A stretch of 64,000 bases of DNA from DATDIC01 sp963777625 (lineage in GTDB: Bacteria; Pseudomonadota; Alphaproteobacteria; Acetobacterales; Acetobacteraceae): the NCBI GenBank assembly GCA_963777625.1, contig CAVZRO010000001.1, forward strand, positions 573,742 to 637,741. The letters run 5' to 3'. This document shows, piece by piece, positions 55,057-64,000 of the stretch. The position numbers and the translations under genes are program-made. A model generated the notes under the pieces. The model ran no database searches. It was given only the letters and a program-made list of their open reading frames with translations, and had not been told where the DNA came from. Every line of letters begins with the position of its first letter. Position 1 is the first letter of the stretch.

Positions 55057-56658
55057 CTAATTCGTTTGTGCCATGTCGCGGGCGGCGATCATGCCGAACG
55101 TCATCGCGGAAGCCAGGGAGAAACCGGTTTGATAGCCGGAACCCGTCTCGGTACGCGCCGCGGCGTTGCCGATCGCGTACAGGCCGGGAATGGTCCGGCC
55201 GCGGACATGCAGCACGCGCGCCCGCTGGTCGGCGTCGATTCCAGCCGACGCCATTGCGGTCGGATGCAGCTCGATGCCATGAAAGGGCGGCCGTTCGATC
55301 GTGCCGAGCGTGGTCGCCGGGCTGAACCGTGTCAGTCCCCACGGTGTCTCGCCGCGATGAAATTCCGTGTCGGCACCCTGCCTGACATCTTCGTTGAAAC
55401 GATGAATCGTTGTTGTCAGGCCGTCGGCGTCGATATGCAGCGCGGCGGCGAGCGCCGCGATGGTCTCGCCGCGCTCCACCCAGCCGGGAATGGCCGCACC
55501 CGGCGGCCGGCCACCGAAGGAGTGCGTCCGGGCATATTGCTCGTCGAACACCAGGAAGCAGGGCAGGTTCGGCTGCTCCCGGCGCCTGACATCGAACTGC
55601 CGAAGGCTGGGTGTGATCGCCTGAAAGAACGTCTCGTCGGTGAACCGGCGGCCGGCGCGGTTCACAACCATCGTGTGCCGCGCGGCAAGCTCCTGCGTGC
55701 CCGACAGGCGGCACACCGGGGTCCCGTCCGGCGCATCGTCCGGATTGCGGAAGCCCAGGAAGACTCCCAGGTTGTTGCCGATCACGCGCACCGCGGCGCC
55801 GATTTCGGTGGCCATGATCAGGCCATCGCCGGTGATGGTTTCAGGAAACATGGACTGCCAACCCGGCAGGGCTTCAAAGTTTGCCACCAGCTTCGGGCTC
55901 GATTCGTATCCTCCGCAAGCGAGCACCACGCCACGATGGGCAGCGATCACTTCGCCGCCGCTCGTAGCGATCCCCGTCACCCGGCCGTCTTCAGTGATCA
56001 GCCGCTCGACCGGCACGCCGGCCTTGAATGCAACACCCCGCTCGGCAGCCAGGGTGAACAGCCAAGCCACCAGGCCCGCGCCAGCGCCACGCAGATCCTG
56101 TTGCTCGCGTCCCGGCTGCGTGGCCGCGTCCCATGCCGCCTGGCTGTTCACGCCGCCGAGCCTGATCACCTCGCTGCCGTCGAGCCGGAACAATCTGCCC
56201 GCCGGCAACGCGAGCAGACTCTGATATTGGCCCAACTTGCTGCCGGAAATCGGCGGCACCTCGACGATCCGGCCGCCTGACTTCGCGCCAGGCGCGACGC
56301 CGTGGTAGTGATCGATGCGCGGCGTGAGCTGGACAGCCAGTCCGCACGATTCAAAAAATTCCAGTGCGCGCGGCGCGTGGCTGGCGAACGCGTGCATGCG
56401 TTCCATATCGAGCCCGTCGGCGCCGACATAACGAAGATAGGCGGTGACTTCCTCGATGCTATCGCTGCCGCCGGCCGCTGCGTTGAGGTGATTGGCGCCG
56501 ACCCAGAGGGAGCCGGCCGAGATTGCCGTGCCGCCGCCGAACTTCTCGGCCTTTTCGAGCACAATGCAACTAAGTCCGAGTTCCGCCGCGGCAACCGCGC
56601 ATGACAGACCTGCCGCGCCGGATCCCACGATGACCACATCGTAGGCGTCTTCCGGCAT
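55057..56658 (-). CDS. FAD-dependent oxidoreductase (fumarate reductase/ketosteroid dehydrogenase family)
   Basis: A 533-residue flavoprotein. The N-terminal FAD motif is VVIVGSGAAGLSCAVAAAELG with the ribose-binding glutamate about 20 residues later. It is followed by GGGTAISAGSLWVGAN, a large cap domain and the C-terminal FAD motif IPGLYAIGNAAARTETGSGYQTG. The family dehydrogenates C-C bonds next to a carbonyl. It sits between the amine oxidase and MFS genes in the same direction. Its ribosome site lies inside one arm of a long inverted repeat. Intact. Confidence 0.84.
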   Translation of the reverse strand: MPEDAYDVVIVGSGAAGLSCAVAAAELGLSCIVLEKAEKFGGGTAISAGSLWVGANHLNAAAGGSDSIEEVTAYLRYVGADGLDMERMHAFASHAPRALEFFESCGLAVQLTPRIDHYHGVAPGAKSGGRIVEVPPISGSKLGQYQSLLALPAGRLFRLDGSEVIRLGGVNSQAAWDAATQPGREQQDLRGAGAGLVAWLFTLAAERGVAFKAGVPVERLITEDGRVTGIATSGGEVIAAHRGVVLACGGYESSPKLVANFEALPGWQSMFPETITGDGLIMATEIGAAVRVIGNNLGVFLGFRNPDDAPDGTPVCRLSGTQELAARHTMVVNRAGRRFTDETFFQAITPSLRQFDVRRREQPNLPCFLVFDEQYARTHSFGGRPPGAAIPGWVERGETIAALAAALHIDADGLTTTIHRFNEDVRQGADTEFHRGETPWGLTRFSPATTLGTIERPPFHGIELHPTAMASAGIDADQRARVLHVRGRTIPGLYAIGNAAARTETGSGYQTGFSLASAMTFGMIAARDMAQTN

Positions 56659-56662
56659 CTAC

Positions 56663-56715
56663 GTTTCCCCCAATGGTTGACCCTTGCTTTACAGCAGGGT
56701 CAACCGTTGGGAAAC
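56663..56715 (-). promoter_or_regulatory. Long inverted repeat covering the flavoprotein ribosome site
   Basis: The arms run 56663-56684 and 56696-56715 and match along about 20 bases with two small differences, around an 11-base loop (TGCTTTACAGC). Both carry GGTTGACCCT-type sequence and end in GTTTCCC/GGGAAAC. The left arm holds the GGGGG ribosome site, 5 bases before the ATG at 56658. In a transcript from the amine oxidase it would form a stable hairpin that ends transcription or hides the site. A protein operator is the other option. Confidence 0.6.
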
Positions 56716-56749
56716 CTCCGGAATGTCGAGCGCGTGGGCGCCCGTTACG

Positions 56750-58735
56750 TCACTCGCAGCAGTCGGACTGTGCGGACGTGCAGCAACTGGCGGCGTTCTG
56801 CGTTCGCGGCAGGTCGATGACGGGATTCTGGTCGAAGAAGCCGAACGGCACCAGCTTGAAACCGCACGTCACGCAGGGCTGCACCGGATGATCCTCCGGC
56901 CGCGGCAGATGATGCACGCCAAAACTATGCCACAGCACGACGTTGGTGTTCTCGATATTCCGGTCGCGCGCGGTCCAGGTCTCGATGCCGTCGTCGCCGC
57001 GCGACTGATTGACGAACTCGCCGGCCGGGAAACGCTCGTCCGGGTGGAATTGCGTCACCCAAAGCTGATGCTGGATGAACCGGCCACGCCGTCCGGACGG
57101 GCTGTCGGGATGGGTGAAAGGTTGCACGGCGGACCCGGCTTCCAGCTTGTAGGCGGTCGGCTTGCCGACCCAGTTCCGTGTCCCCGGGTTGACGATCTTC
57201 CAATAGCGCATGCGCGAAAAGTCAAAGTCCCGCCGCGCCTCGCTTTCCGTCGTCAGCTTGCGTTCCTCGACAAAGAACGCGTTGCCGTACGGATTTTCTG
57301 GTCCGCTGGGCGGAGCGATCGTGTCGCATTCGACGACCGTGTTGGCCGGCCCGTCGATATCCATGTCCAGCCGGGCGCTGAAAACGTGCTGGTGAATATG
57401 TCCGACGATGCCGGGCGCCACCTCCGACCCGTATTTGCCGGGCTGGCCGGGATGGCAGCCGGCGGTGTTGATGATGCCGGTCGCCTTCATCTCGTACTCG
57501 ATGCGGCCATCCTGATGCAGATACCAGTAGGACGCGTATTCATAGTTGCCGATGGTGGAGATCGAGGAAACCACCAGCTTCCGGGCGCGGCGGACCTCGG
57601 TACGGTCGCTGCGCACGTCGAAATGCTTCCAGGCGAGACCGGCATCCTCCTCGTGCAGGCAGATCGCGTTCTCGATCGTGCGTGGCACGCCGAACACATC
57701 GGGGACCACGGCATCGAAATAATGGATCGTGCCCAGACAGTCGCATCCGAGCTTCAGCGAGTTGGCCATCCGGCCAAAGCCGATCTCGCCGCTATCGAAC
57801 ACGTTCTTCCGGTAATGGCTGCGCTCCGGCGTGCCGTACGGCACCACCATTTCCGCGATGGAGGCGCGGTACAGCACCGGACGTCGCCGCCCCTCGTGCG
57901 TATAGCCGATCAGGTGCAGCACCAGACCCTCGCGGCCATTGAAGCCGACGCGGAAATCCCAGTTCTCCCACCTCACATGATTCCCGGCGACGCGATATCC
58001 GGGACCGTCCGGCTGCACCACGTCCAGCGGGACGGAAGGTGCCCGAAACTCCGTCAGAACATCAGCGTCGAAGTTGCGCGGCGTACGCGGCACGGGAATA
58101 TAGTCGCCTGACGCCTCGAAGTGATCCTCGATGCGCAGCACCTCCAGCGTACTGAGGTCGATCAGCGCGTGCAGCCCCTCGACCGGATGGGCATAGTAAT
58201 TGTCGAGCGGGAAATTCCGCATCCAGACGAAGCAGTTGAGCACCCGACGATTTTGCTCGATCTTGTGATTGAAATCCCCGACCGTCCACGGGTCGATGCA
58301 CATATTGTCCACTTCGCCGAGCAACCCGCGGCGGCGCAGCGCCTCCTGAAAGCGCGGGTCGGCTTTCACCGTCTTCTCAATCAGCAAAACCTCTTCCACG
58401 GCGACCATCGCGCGTGCGTCGGGCCGGAAGATTTTCGCGATCACCTCGCCGGTACCGAGATCAGCCCGCCCCTGCCACACCCCCATCACGCCGCGCCGGT
58501 AGATATTGAACCGCGCAATGCGGGAGAATGGCGCGCCCGGCACATGATTGCGCGCAACCTGCTTCTCGGGTTCCTCGATGTCGATGGTTTCGACCCGCAG
58601 GTCCGCTCCCCAGGGAAAATGCGCCTGGATGATCTGGGTGGCGCGGGCGATCTCCGCCGCGGAGAGCGGATCCAGCGGATGCGAGGCCGTACCGGCCGGT
58701 TCCTGGTAGGACGCACTCTGAACTGGATGATCCAT
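56750..58735 (-). CDS. tynA: Copper-containing primary-amine oxidase
   Basis: A 661-residue amine oxidase that converts primary amines such as phenylethylamine or tyramine to aldehydes. Tyr398 in STIGNYEYASYW is the residue that becomes topaquinone. HIHQH (446-450) supplies two copper histidines, and Asp314 in NVFDSGEIGFG is the expected catalytic base. The third histidine is in the region WHSFGVHHLPRPEDHP. There is no signal peptide, so the enzyme is cytoplasmic. The C-terminus ends in a cysteine-rich tail (NAASCCTSAQSDCCE). It heads an operon with a flavoprotein and an MFS carrier. Intact. Confidence 0.9.
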   Translation of the reverse strand: MDHPVQSASYQEPAGTASHPLDPLSAAEIARATQIIQAHFPWGADLRVETIDIEEPEKQVARNHVPGAPFSRIARFNIYRRGVMGVWQGRADLGTGEVIAKIFRPDARAMVAVEEVLLIEKTVKADPRFQEALRRRGLLGEVDNMCIDPWTVGDFNHKIEQNRRVLNCFVWMRNFPLDNYYAHPVEGLHALIDLSTLEVLRIEDHFEASGDYIPVPRTPRNFDADVLTEFRAPSVPLDVVQPDGPGYRVAGNHVRWENWDFRVGFNGREGLVLHLIGYTHEGRRRPVLYRASIAEMVVPYGTPERSHYRKNVFDSGEIGFGRMANSLKLGCDCLGTIHYFDAVVPDVFGVPRTIENAICLHEEDAGLAWKHFDVRSDRTEVRRARKLVVSSISTIGNYEYASYWYLHQDGRIEYEMKATGIINTAGCHPGQPGKYGSEVAPGIVGHIHQHVFSARLDMDIDGPANTVVECDTIAPPSGPENPYGNAFFVEERKLTTESEARRDFDFSRMRYWKIVNPGTRNWVGKPTAYKLEAGSAVQPFTHPDSPSGRRGRFIQHQLWVTQFHPDERFPAGEFVNQSRGDDGIETWTARDRNIENTNVVLWHSFGVHHLPRPEDHPVQPCVTCGFKLVPFGFFDQNPVIDLPRTQNAASCCTSAQSDCCE

Positions 58736-58984
58736 GGAATTGCTGACCCCACATCGAGATTTGCCAGTGCCGCGGCCGCTCGCGTCGCAACCTCATGGTA
58801 TCACGCGGCCGCTACGCTCGCCATGCCCCCCGGCGACAGGGGAACGGTTGTTTCGTGTCCCGTACATGTTCTTATGGCGGAATATCCCGCTTGGTCCCAT
58901 TGCGTGGTTTCCGCAGACAGCTAACCTGGGCGCTTGATCGGTGTCCCGCCCCCCCACGGACATATCGGGCAAGGAAGGTTAGCA

Positions 58985-59809
58985 ATGCGAATCGTGATCC
59001 GTGCATCATGGGTGCTGCTGGCACTGCTTGCCTGTCTCCCGGTCGCTTCACGCGCGGCGCCGCCACTGCCACCCGACATTGCCGCCCTCGGCGTACTCCG
59101 GGTCGGCGTGAAATGCGACTATCCGCCGTCAGGCTTTCTGGATGCCAACCGGAACTTTGCCGGCATCGAGGTCGACATGGCGCGCTATCTGGCAACCAAG
59201 GCGTTCGGATCGCCCGATAAAGCGGCGCTGCAATGCGTAACGGCGGAAAACCGTATTCCGGCGCTGATCGGCAAGAAGATCGACCTGATCATTGCCACGC
59301 TCGGCGCGACGCCGGAGCGGGCGCGGGTGATCGCCTTCAGCGATCCGTATCAGTGGGGCGGCGGCGATGTGCTGGTGCCGAAGGACAGCCCCATCCACAC
59401 CATGGCCGACCTCAAGGGCCATAAGGTGGTGGTCCTGAAAGGCACCACCGAGGAAGCGTGGTTCACCGACAAGATGCCCGATCTGGAGTTGCTGAAACTC
59501 AACAGCGTCGCCGACGCGATGCAGGCGCTGCGCGGCGGTCGGGTCGATGCCTATGCGCATGACGATTCGGTGCTGGCCCAGCTCGCCGCCAAGAACCCCG
59601 ACCTGCGGCTGATCGGCACGCCCTATGCCATCAATGTCGCGGCGATCGGCATCCGCAAAGGCGACACCGCCCTGCAGGCGTGGGTGAACGCAGAGCTGGC
59701 GGACATGAAAGCCGACGGGCTGTTCCAGAAATCGATCGATAAATGGGTGCAGCCGGCGCTGCAGCCGCTGATGGACAAGCAGTTCCTGACGCCGAAGCCG
59801 AAGGACTAG
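58985..59809 (+). CDS. Family-3 amino-acid-binding periplasmic protein
   Basis: 274 residues from the ATG at 58985, preceded by AGGAAGG. A signal peptide ends near SRAAPP at about residue 23. The mature protein shows IAALGVLRVGVKCDYPPSGFLDANRNFAGIEVDMARYLATKAFG and ATPERARVIAFSDPY, standard for polar amino-acid binders. It begins a four-gene operon with two permeases and an argininosuccinate-lyase-family enzyme, so its ligand is probably that lyase's substrate. Confidence 0.86.
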   Translation: MRIVIRASWVLLALLACLPVASRAAPPLPPDIAALGVLRVGVKCDYPPSGFLDANRNFAGIEVDMARYLATKAFGSPDKAALQCVTAENRIPALIGKKIDLIIATLGATPERARVIAFSDPYQWGGGDVLVPKDSPIHTMADLKGHKVVVLKGTTEEAWFTDKMPDLELLKLNSVADAMQALRGGRVDAYAHDDSVLAQLAAKNPDLRLIGTPYAINVAAIGIRKGDTALQAWVNAELADMKADGLFQKSIDKWVQPALQPLMDKQFLTPKPKD

Positions 59810-59830
59810 CCAGCCCCGCGCCCGACTGAC

Positions 59831-60499
59831 GTGGATTACGATTTCGACTGGTCCTATATCTGGCAATCGCGGCTGCCGCTGCTGCGCGGTCTGGAGATCA
59901 CGCTGGAAGTCAGCGCCATCGGTATCGTGCTGGCGATCATCGTCGGGGTGACTGGCGGCTTCATCCGCATCTTCCGCCTGCGCGGCGCCAACGAGCTGGT
60001 GATCGGCTACGTGGAGCTGATCCGCAATACGCCAATCCTCGCCCAGCTCTTCTTCATCTTTTACGGCCTGCCGGAGCTCGGCATGAAGCCATCGCCGTTC
60101 TGGTCCGGCGTGCTGATGCTGACCTTGTGGGGCGGCGCCTACAATGTGGAGAGCATGCGCGGCGCGCTGGGATCGGTCGATCAGGGGCTGCGCGAGGCAG
60201 CCTATTCGCTCGGCCTGCGACGCGGACAGTATTTCCGCTTCATCGCCGTGCCGGTCGCGCTGCGGCTGGCGCTGCCGACGATCCTGAACACCGCCATCTC
60301 GATGCTCAAGAACTCCGCGCTGCTGCAGACGATCGGGCTGGCGGAGCTGACCTTCGTGGCGGTCGATCGGGCGTCGCAAAGCTACCGCACGCTGGAGATG
60401 TTCGGCACGATCGGGGCGATCTACCTGGCGGTCGGACTGGGTCTGGCGAGTTGCGTCGGCCGGCTGGAGATCCGGCTGCATCGGCCGTTCCGGGTATAG
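59831..60499 (+). CDS. Polar amino-acid ABC transporter permease
   Basis: A 222-residue HisM-type permease from a GTG at 59831. It has hydrophobic segments, the motif YVELIRNTPILAQLFFIFYGLPELG, and the EAA loop GLREAAYSLGLRRGQYFRFIAVPV. It is followed after 2 bases by the second permease. Intact. Confidence 0.86.
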   Translation: MDYDFDWSYIWQSRLPLLRGLEITLEVSAIGIVLAIIVGVTGGFIRIFRLRGANELVIGYVELIRNTPILAQLFFIFYGLPELGMKPSPFWSGVLMLTLWGGAYNVESMRGALGSVDQGLREAAYSLGLRRGQYFRFIAVPVALRLALPTILNTAISMLKNSALLQTIGLAELTFVAVDRASQSYRTLEMFGTIGAIYLAVGLGLASCVGRLEIRLHRPFRV

Positions 60500-60501
60500 C
60501 G

Positions 60502-61212
60502 ATGGCGCTGCTCTACGGCAATCTGGTGTTCTTCGCGCTGGGGCTGGGGTTCACCATTGCGCTCGCGGTGGTGACGCTGATTTGCAGCACGGTGATCGGG
60601 GTCGTGCTGGGTGGTGTCGGCACGCTGTCGCATCCGGTTCCGCGGCTGCTGGTGCGCAGCTACGTCAATGTGCTGCGCGGCATCCCGCTGATCGTGAATG
60701 TGCTGTTCGTGTATTTCGTGGCACCGATGTTCGGCCTGGCGCTCAACAGCTTCACCGCCGCGGCGCTCAGCCTGTCGCTATGGGGCGGAGCGAATTGCGC
60801 CGAGATCGTGCGCGGCGGATTGCAGGCGGTGCCACTAGGCCAGCGGGAGGCCGCACGGGCGCTGGCGCTGCCGCGCCTGGTCGGCTTCCGCAAGGTGATC
60901 CTGCCGCAGGCGCTGCGCCCGATCATCCCGGCCATGGCCGGTATGTTTACGCTGCTGGTGCAGTCCACCGCGCTGGCTTCGCTGGTGGGCGTGCCGGAGC
61001 TGTTCCGCAACGCCGGCATCGTGGTGGAGCGCGCGGTCATCCAGCAGGGCAGCAGCCCGGCCTTCCTGGTTTATGGCGCCGTGCTGCTGACCTACTTCGT
61101 CGTGTGCTCGTTTTTGACCCGCATGACCCGTGACCTGGAGCGCCGCTACGACCCGCGCCATCGCGATGCACGGGTGCTGCTGGCGCAGGACGGCGTGCAG
61201 CAGGGTGCCTGA
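60502..61212 (+). CDS. Polar amino-acid ABC transporter permease
   Basis: A 236-residue permease (SYVNVLRGIPLIVNVLFVYFVAP motif; EAA loop GQREAARALALPRLVGFRKVILPQALRPII). It forms the importer with the two genes before it. Again no ATPase gene is present. Twenty-nine bases separate it from the lyase. Confidence 0.86.
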   Translation: MALLYGNLVFFALGLGFTIALAVVTLICSTVIGVVLGGVGTLSHPVPRLLVRSYVNVLRGIPLIVNVLFVYFVAPMFGLALNSFTAAALSLSLWGGANCAEIVRGGLQAVPLGQREAARALALPRLVGFRKVILPQALRPIIPAMAGMFTLLVQSTALASLVGVPELFRNAGIVVERAVIQQGSSPAFLVYGAVLLTYFVVCSFLTRMTRDLERRYDPRHRDARVLLAQDGVQQGA

Positions 61213-61241
61213 TCCCGATCACATCACACAGGAGCGCTGTC

Positions 61242-62742
61242 ATGAAATCCCAGGTCAGTGAACGGCTGAAGGAACCGGTCGCGAAAGAAGTGCTGGAGCT
61301 GATTTTCCAGCCGCGGCTCGATCATGATTTCGCGCTCAATTTCGCCCCCATCACGCTGATCAACCGGGCGCACGTCGTCATGCTGCGGCGTCAGGGCATC
61401 ATCACGGCGGAGGTGGCGAAGGCGCTGCTGAACGCCTTCGCCACCATGGAAAAAGCCGGCGCCGCGTCCTACCCACCCGACCCGCGGCTGGAAGACCCGT
61501 ATTTCAACTACGAAACAGTCGTCATCTCGTTGATCGGCGCCGATGCCGGCGGGCGGATGCACATCGCCCGCAGCCGCAACGATCTGGGCGCCACACTGCA
61601 GCGGCTGCATTGCCGCGCCATCGCGCTCGATCTGACCGACGCGCTGCACGGGCTGATCGACGTGCTGACCAGGCGCGCCACCCAGTTCGCCGATGTGGTG
61701 ATGCCCGGCTATACGCACATGCAGCCGGCCCAGCCTTCGACCTATGGCTTCTATTTGCTCGGCATCGCCGATGCGTTCATGCGCGACAGCGACCGGATGG
61801 ATGCGGTGTGGCTGCGCATCAACCTGAACCCGATGGGCGCGGCGGCAATGACCGGGACCAGCTTCCCGATCGACCGCGACCTGACGACATCGCTGCTCGG
61901 CTTCGACGCGCTGATCGAGCACACGCAGGACAGCGTCGCCTCCCGCGACTATGCGCTGGAGCTGCTAGGGGTGTGCGTGCAGATGGCGGTAACCTGGAGC
62001 CGACTGGCGCAGGATTTCTACGTCATGGTGATGCACGAGTTCCAGACGCTGGAGCTGCCGGACCGCGTCGCCGGTAAGTCCAGCATCATGCCGCAGAAAA
62101 AAGAACCCGGTGGTGATGGAGCATCTGAAGGGCAAAAGCGCGCTGGTGCTCGGTGCCTATGTGTCAGCGGCGGCGGGGATGCGGGTGACCAGCTTCTCCA
62201 ACACCATCGACGGCAACCGCGAGGCTCTGGCGCAGGCCTGGGAGGCATTCGAGCAGACCGATGGCTGCCTGAAGATCGCCACGCTGATGGTGGATGCGGC
62301 GCAGCCGAACCGCGCGCGGATGCTGCATCTGGTCGAGCGCAACTTCTCCACCGCGACCGATCTGGCGGATGCGATGGTGCGGCAGGCCGGTCTGTCGTTC
62401 CGCGACGCGCATCACGTGGCCGGCGGGGTGGTGCGTATGGCGATGGATCAGGGGCTGGGCGCCAATCAGATCACCACTTCGATGGTCGATGACGCAGCCA
62501 AGGAGGTGGTTGGCCGGCCGCTCGGGCTATCGGCGGAGCTGGTGGCGCAGTGCCTGGATCCGGCCAAGGCGGTGGCTGCACGGCGCACCACCGGCAGCCC
62601 GGAGCCAGGCGAGGTGCGCCGCCGTGCCGCCGCGCTCGGCAAAGTCCTGGCGGCTGCGCGCGAGCGGCAGGCGCAGCGGCGCGCCAGGCTGGAAACGGCG
62701 GAGAAGCGCCTGCAAGCGGCGACGCGCGAGGTGCTGTCCTGA
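61242..62742 (+). pseudogene. Argininosuccinate-lyase-family enzyme, +1 frame break in an A-run
   Basis: A fumarase/aspartase-superfamily lyase. Frame one runs from 61242 (MKSQVSERLKEPVAKEVLEL) through AGGRMHIARSRND and VVMPGYTHMQPAQPSTYGFYL to GKSSIMPQKK, the superfamily signature. There a run of six A instead of five (62098-62103) shifts the frame. The rest, NPVVMEHLKGKSALVLGAY to the stop at 62742, lies in the next frame. About 499 residues after correction. Being behind an amino-acid importer, it may be a catabolic lyase for an N-substituted aspartate or another aminocarboxylate and not the biosynthetic ArgH. Confidence 0.82.
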
Positions 62743-62750
62743 GGCTCGGC

Positions 62751-62780
62751 GGCGCCAGGCGGTCTCTACCGCCTGGCGCC
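62751..62780 (+). terminator. Strong hairpin after the lyase gene
   Basis: GGCGCCAGGCGGT, CTCT, ACCGCCTGGCGCC: perfect 13-base GC-rich arms starting 9 bp after the stop. No clear T-run follows, but position and stability suit a transcription terminator. Confidence 0.7.
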
Positions 62781-63147
62781 GGCCGTCCACTCTGACAAAG
62801 CGGGATCAAGAAAAGTTCCCGAAACTCTTGAGATTTGCACGGAGGGGCGCTTGTCAGGGGAAAATCGCCGTTCGGCTTTGCCAGCCGATTAGCGAAGACG
62901 CGCGAGGGGCCGGCATTCCTGTCATGACTTCTGGATGACAGCATCCGGCTGGTGGCCGCCGGTCTGCTTGCAAGCACAGGCGGCCATCGCGGGCATTGAG
63001 CCTGGTCGGCAGTCTGCGTCTCTACCGGGTGCCTCACGCGAACGAGCAACGCAAATCAGAACCCACCGTGCCCACAGCAAGCCAAACCAACCGTCTTCCC
63101 TGGATTCGGCTATATACGTCCCTTAGCCGGGCACCTGAGGAGGAGGC
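62781..63147. other. Intergenic stretch without recognised genes
   Basis: I see no credible gene in this 367-bp gap. Local sequence is less GC-rich than the genes around it. GGAGGAGG just before 63148 is the ribosome site of the next gene. A promoter for that gene probably lies in the last 100 bases, but no clear box pair stands out. Confidence 0.5.
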
Positions 63148-64000
63148 ATGTCCGCGGTAAAGACGGTCCTGGTTGTCGGCGGAGGTCTCGCTGGGCTCTC
63201 GCTAGCGCGCGCGCTGCACCAGCAAGGGCTCGCGGTCGAAGTGATCGAGCGCAGCACCGAGTGGCGTGCTGAGGGCGGCGGCATCGCGGTTCAACCAAAC
63301 GGGATGCGCATTTTGCGGTTGCTCGACCTCGGCGGTGCCGTAGAGCAGCACGGCGAGCGTCTGCGGTATTGGTCCTTCTGCGACCAGGACGGCGGGATCT
63401 TATGCCGCAATGATCTTGAAGATCATCTGTGGGGCAATACCGGGTCCTTTATTGGGATCGAGCGCATGCGCCTACAGCAGATTCTGGTCGGCGGCATTGC
63501 CGGTTTGCCCTGCCGCTTGGGCACCGCGATCCGCGGTCTGACCCAGCGCGATGACCACGTATCGGTCGTTTTCAGTGACGGCTCGCTCGGAGCCTACGAT
63601 TTTGTGGTGGGCGCGGATGGTATAACATCCACAATTGTGGATTGACGTTCGAGGCGATCTCGCCGGCCTACACGGGAGCGATGGCATGGCGAAGCATCGC
63701 GCCGATCCGCCCGCGCGGTCTCACAAACCTGCAATTGCTGCTCGGCGAGGGCCGCTTCTTCGGGCTCTGCCCAGTCGCCGACGGACGCACCTATGGTTTT
63801 GGTAACATAACGGGGCCTCGAACACACGAGCCAATCGTCGGCCGGCTCGATCGGCTGCGCCACCACTTCGTCGGGTTTGCGGGAATCGTCGCAGGATTAC
63901 CTGCAAGCGTTAACAACTGACGAAGAGATCCATTGTGGCCCCGTCGATTGGGTCGCACTCGATCGGTGGCATGTTGGCCGAGTAATTCTAATCGGTGACG
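63148..64000 (+). pseudogene. FAD-dependent aromatic monooxygenase, partial at right edge, two frame breaks
   Basis: Start at 63148 (MSAVKTVLVVGGGLAGLSLARALHQQGLAVEVIERS) after GAGGAGG. GGGLAGL is the FAD motif, IAVQPNGMRILRLLDLGG follows, and VVGADGITSTI is the DG motif of class A flavin monooxygenases. Near 63640 one base is missing and the frame moves (LTFEAISPAYTGAMAWRSIAP, RTYGFGNITGPR). Near 63888 a surplus base returns it to the original frame (YLQALTTDEEIHCGPVDWVALDRWHVGRVILIGD), which ends at the GD motif by the window edge. Salicylate or other hydroxybenzoate hydroxylation is typical of the family; the substrate is unknown. Confidence 0.78.

Overview
The window is about 64 kb of high-GC DNA that reads as an alphaproteobacterial chromosome segment. 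Acetobacteraceae or a related Rhodospirillales group is my best guess. The basis is the codon and GC character, an imuA-imuB-dnaE2 SOS cassette preceded by a GAAC-N7-GAAC LexA box of the alphaproteobacterial type, and families of short palindromic repeats scattered between and inside genes. I see no rRNA, tRNA, CRISPR array, IS transposase or prophage. Most of the content is accessory metabolism: uptake and breakdown of small nitrogenous and aromatic compounds.

Layout. (1) 1-8789, all leftward: an ectoine/5-hydroxyectoine uptake and catabolism cluster (eutB, a DoeX/AsnC-type lrp gene, an ssd fragment joined to a dadA fragment, enuR, doeA, doeB, ehuB, ehuC, ehuD running off the left edge). Several members are broken. 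(2) 9037-11513: a polar amino-acid ABC transporter without ATPase, then a deletion scar joining the start of a binding-protein gene to the end of an ABC-ATPase gene. (3) 12124-20669: a leftward operon of three SDR dehydrogenases, a polyamine-type ABC importer and a luciferase-like monooxygenase, controlled from a divergent IclR-type regulator. (4) 20807-23120: a DadA-like oxidase and a RES-Xre toxin-antitoxin pair. (5) 23274-28793: a carbohydrate-type ABC importer followed by both subunits of an N,N-dimethylformamidase-like enzyme. (6) 28919-31145: leuA and a DUF1328 membrane protein. (7) 31258-38095: the imuA-imuB-dnaE2 mutagenesis cassette, split by an oppositely oriented sulfotransferase gene. 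(8) 38249-43995: pstS, an MFS carrier and a fused opine-oxidase-like flavoprotein. (9) 44271-48536: the benzoyl-CoA genes boxC and boxB, then an ABC ATPase. (10) 48717-53676: a VOC protein, an isocitrate-lyase/PEP-mutase-family protein, a Uma2 remnant and two genes of unknown family. (11) 53716-58735: a copper amine oxidase operon with a flavoprotein and an MFS carrier. (12) 58985-62742: an amino-acid ABC importer followed by an argininosuccinate-lyase-family enzyme. (13) 63148-64000: a partial FAD monooxygenase.

Two features stand out across the window. First, about 19 single-base frame breaks interrupt otherwise well conserved genes, and by frame arithmetic 17 of them are one-base insertions, mostly in short homopolymers. 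This looks more like base-level assembly error than gene decay. Those genes are described here as composites across the break and should be re-checked against reads. Second, several events cannot be explained that way: an in-frame amber codon in doeB, two fusions of unrelated gene ends (ssd/dadA and binding protein/ATPase), and palindromic elements inserted in frame inside imuB and dnaE2.
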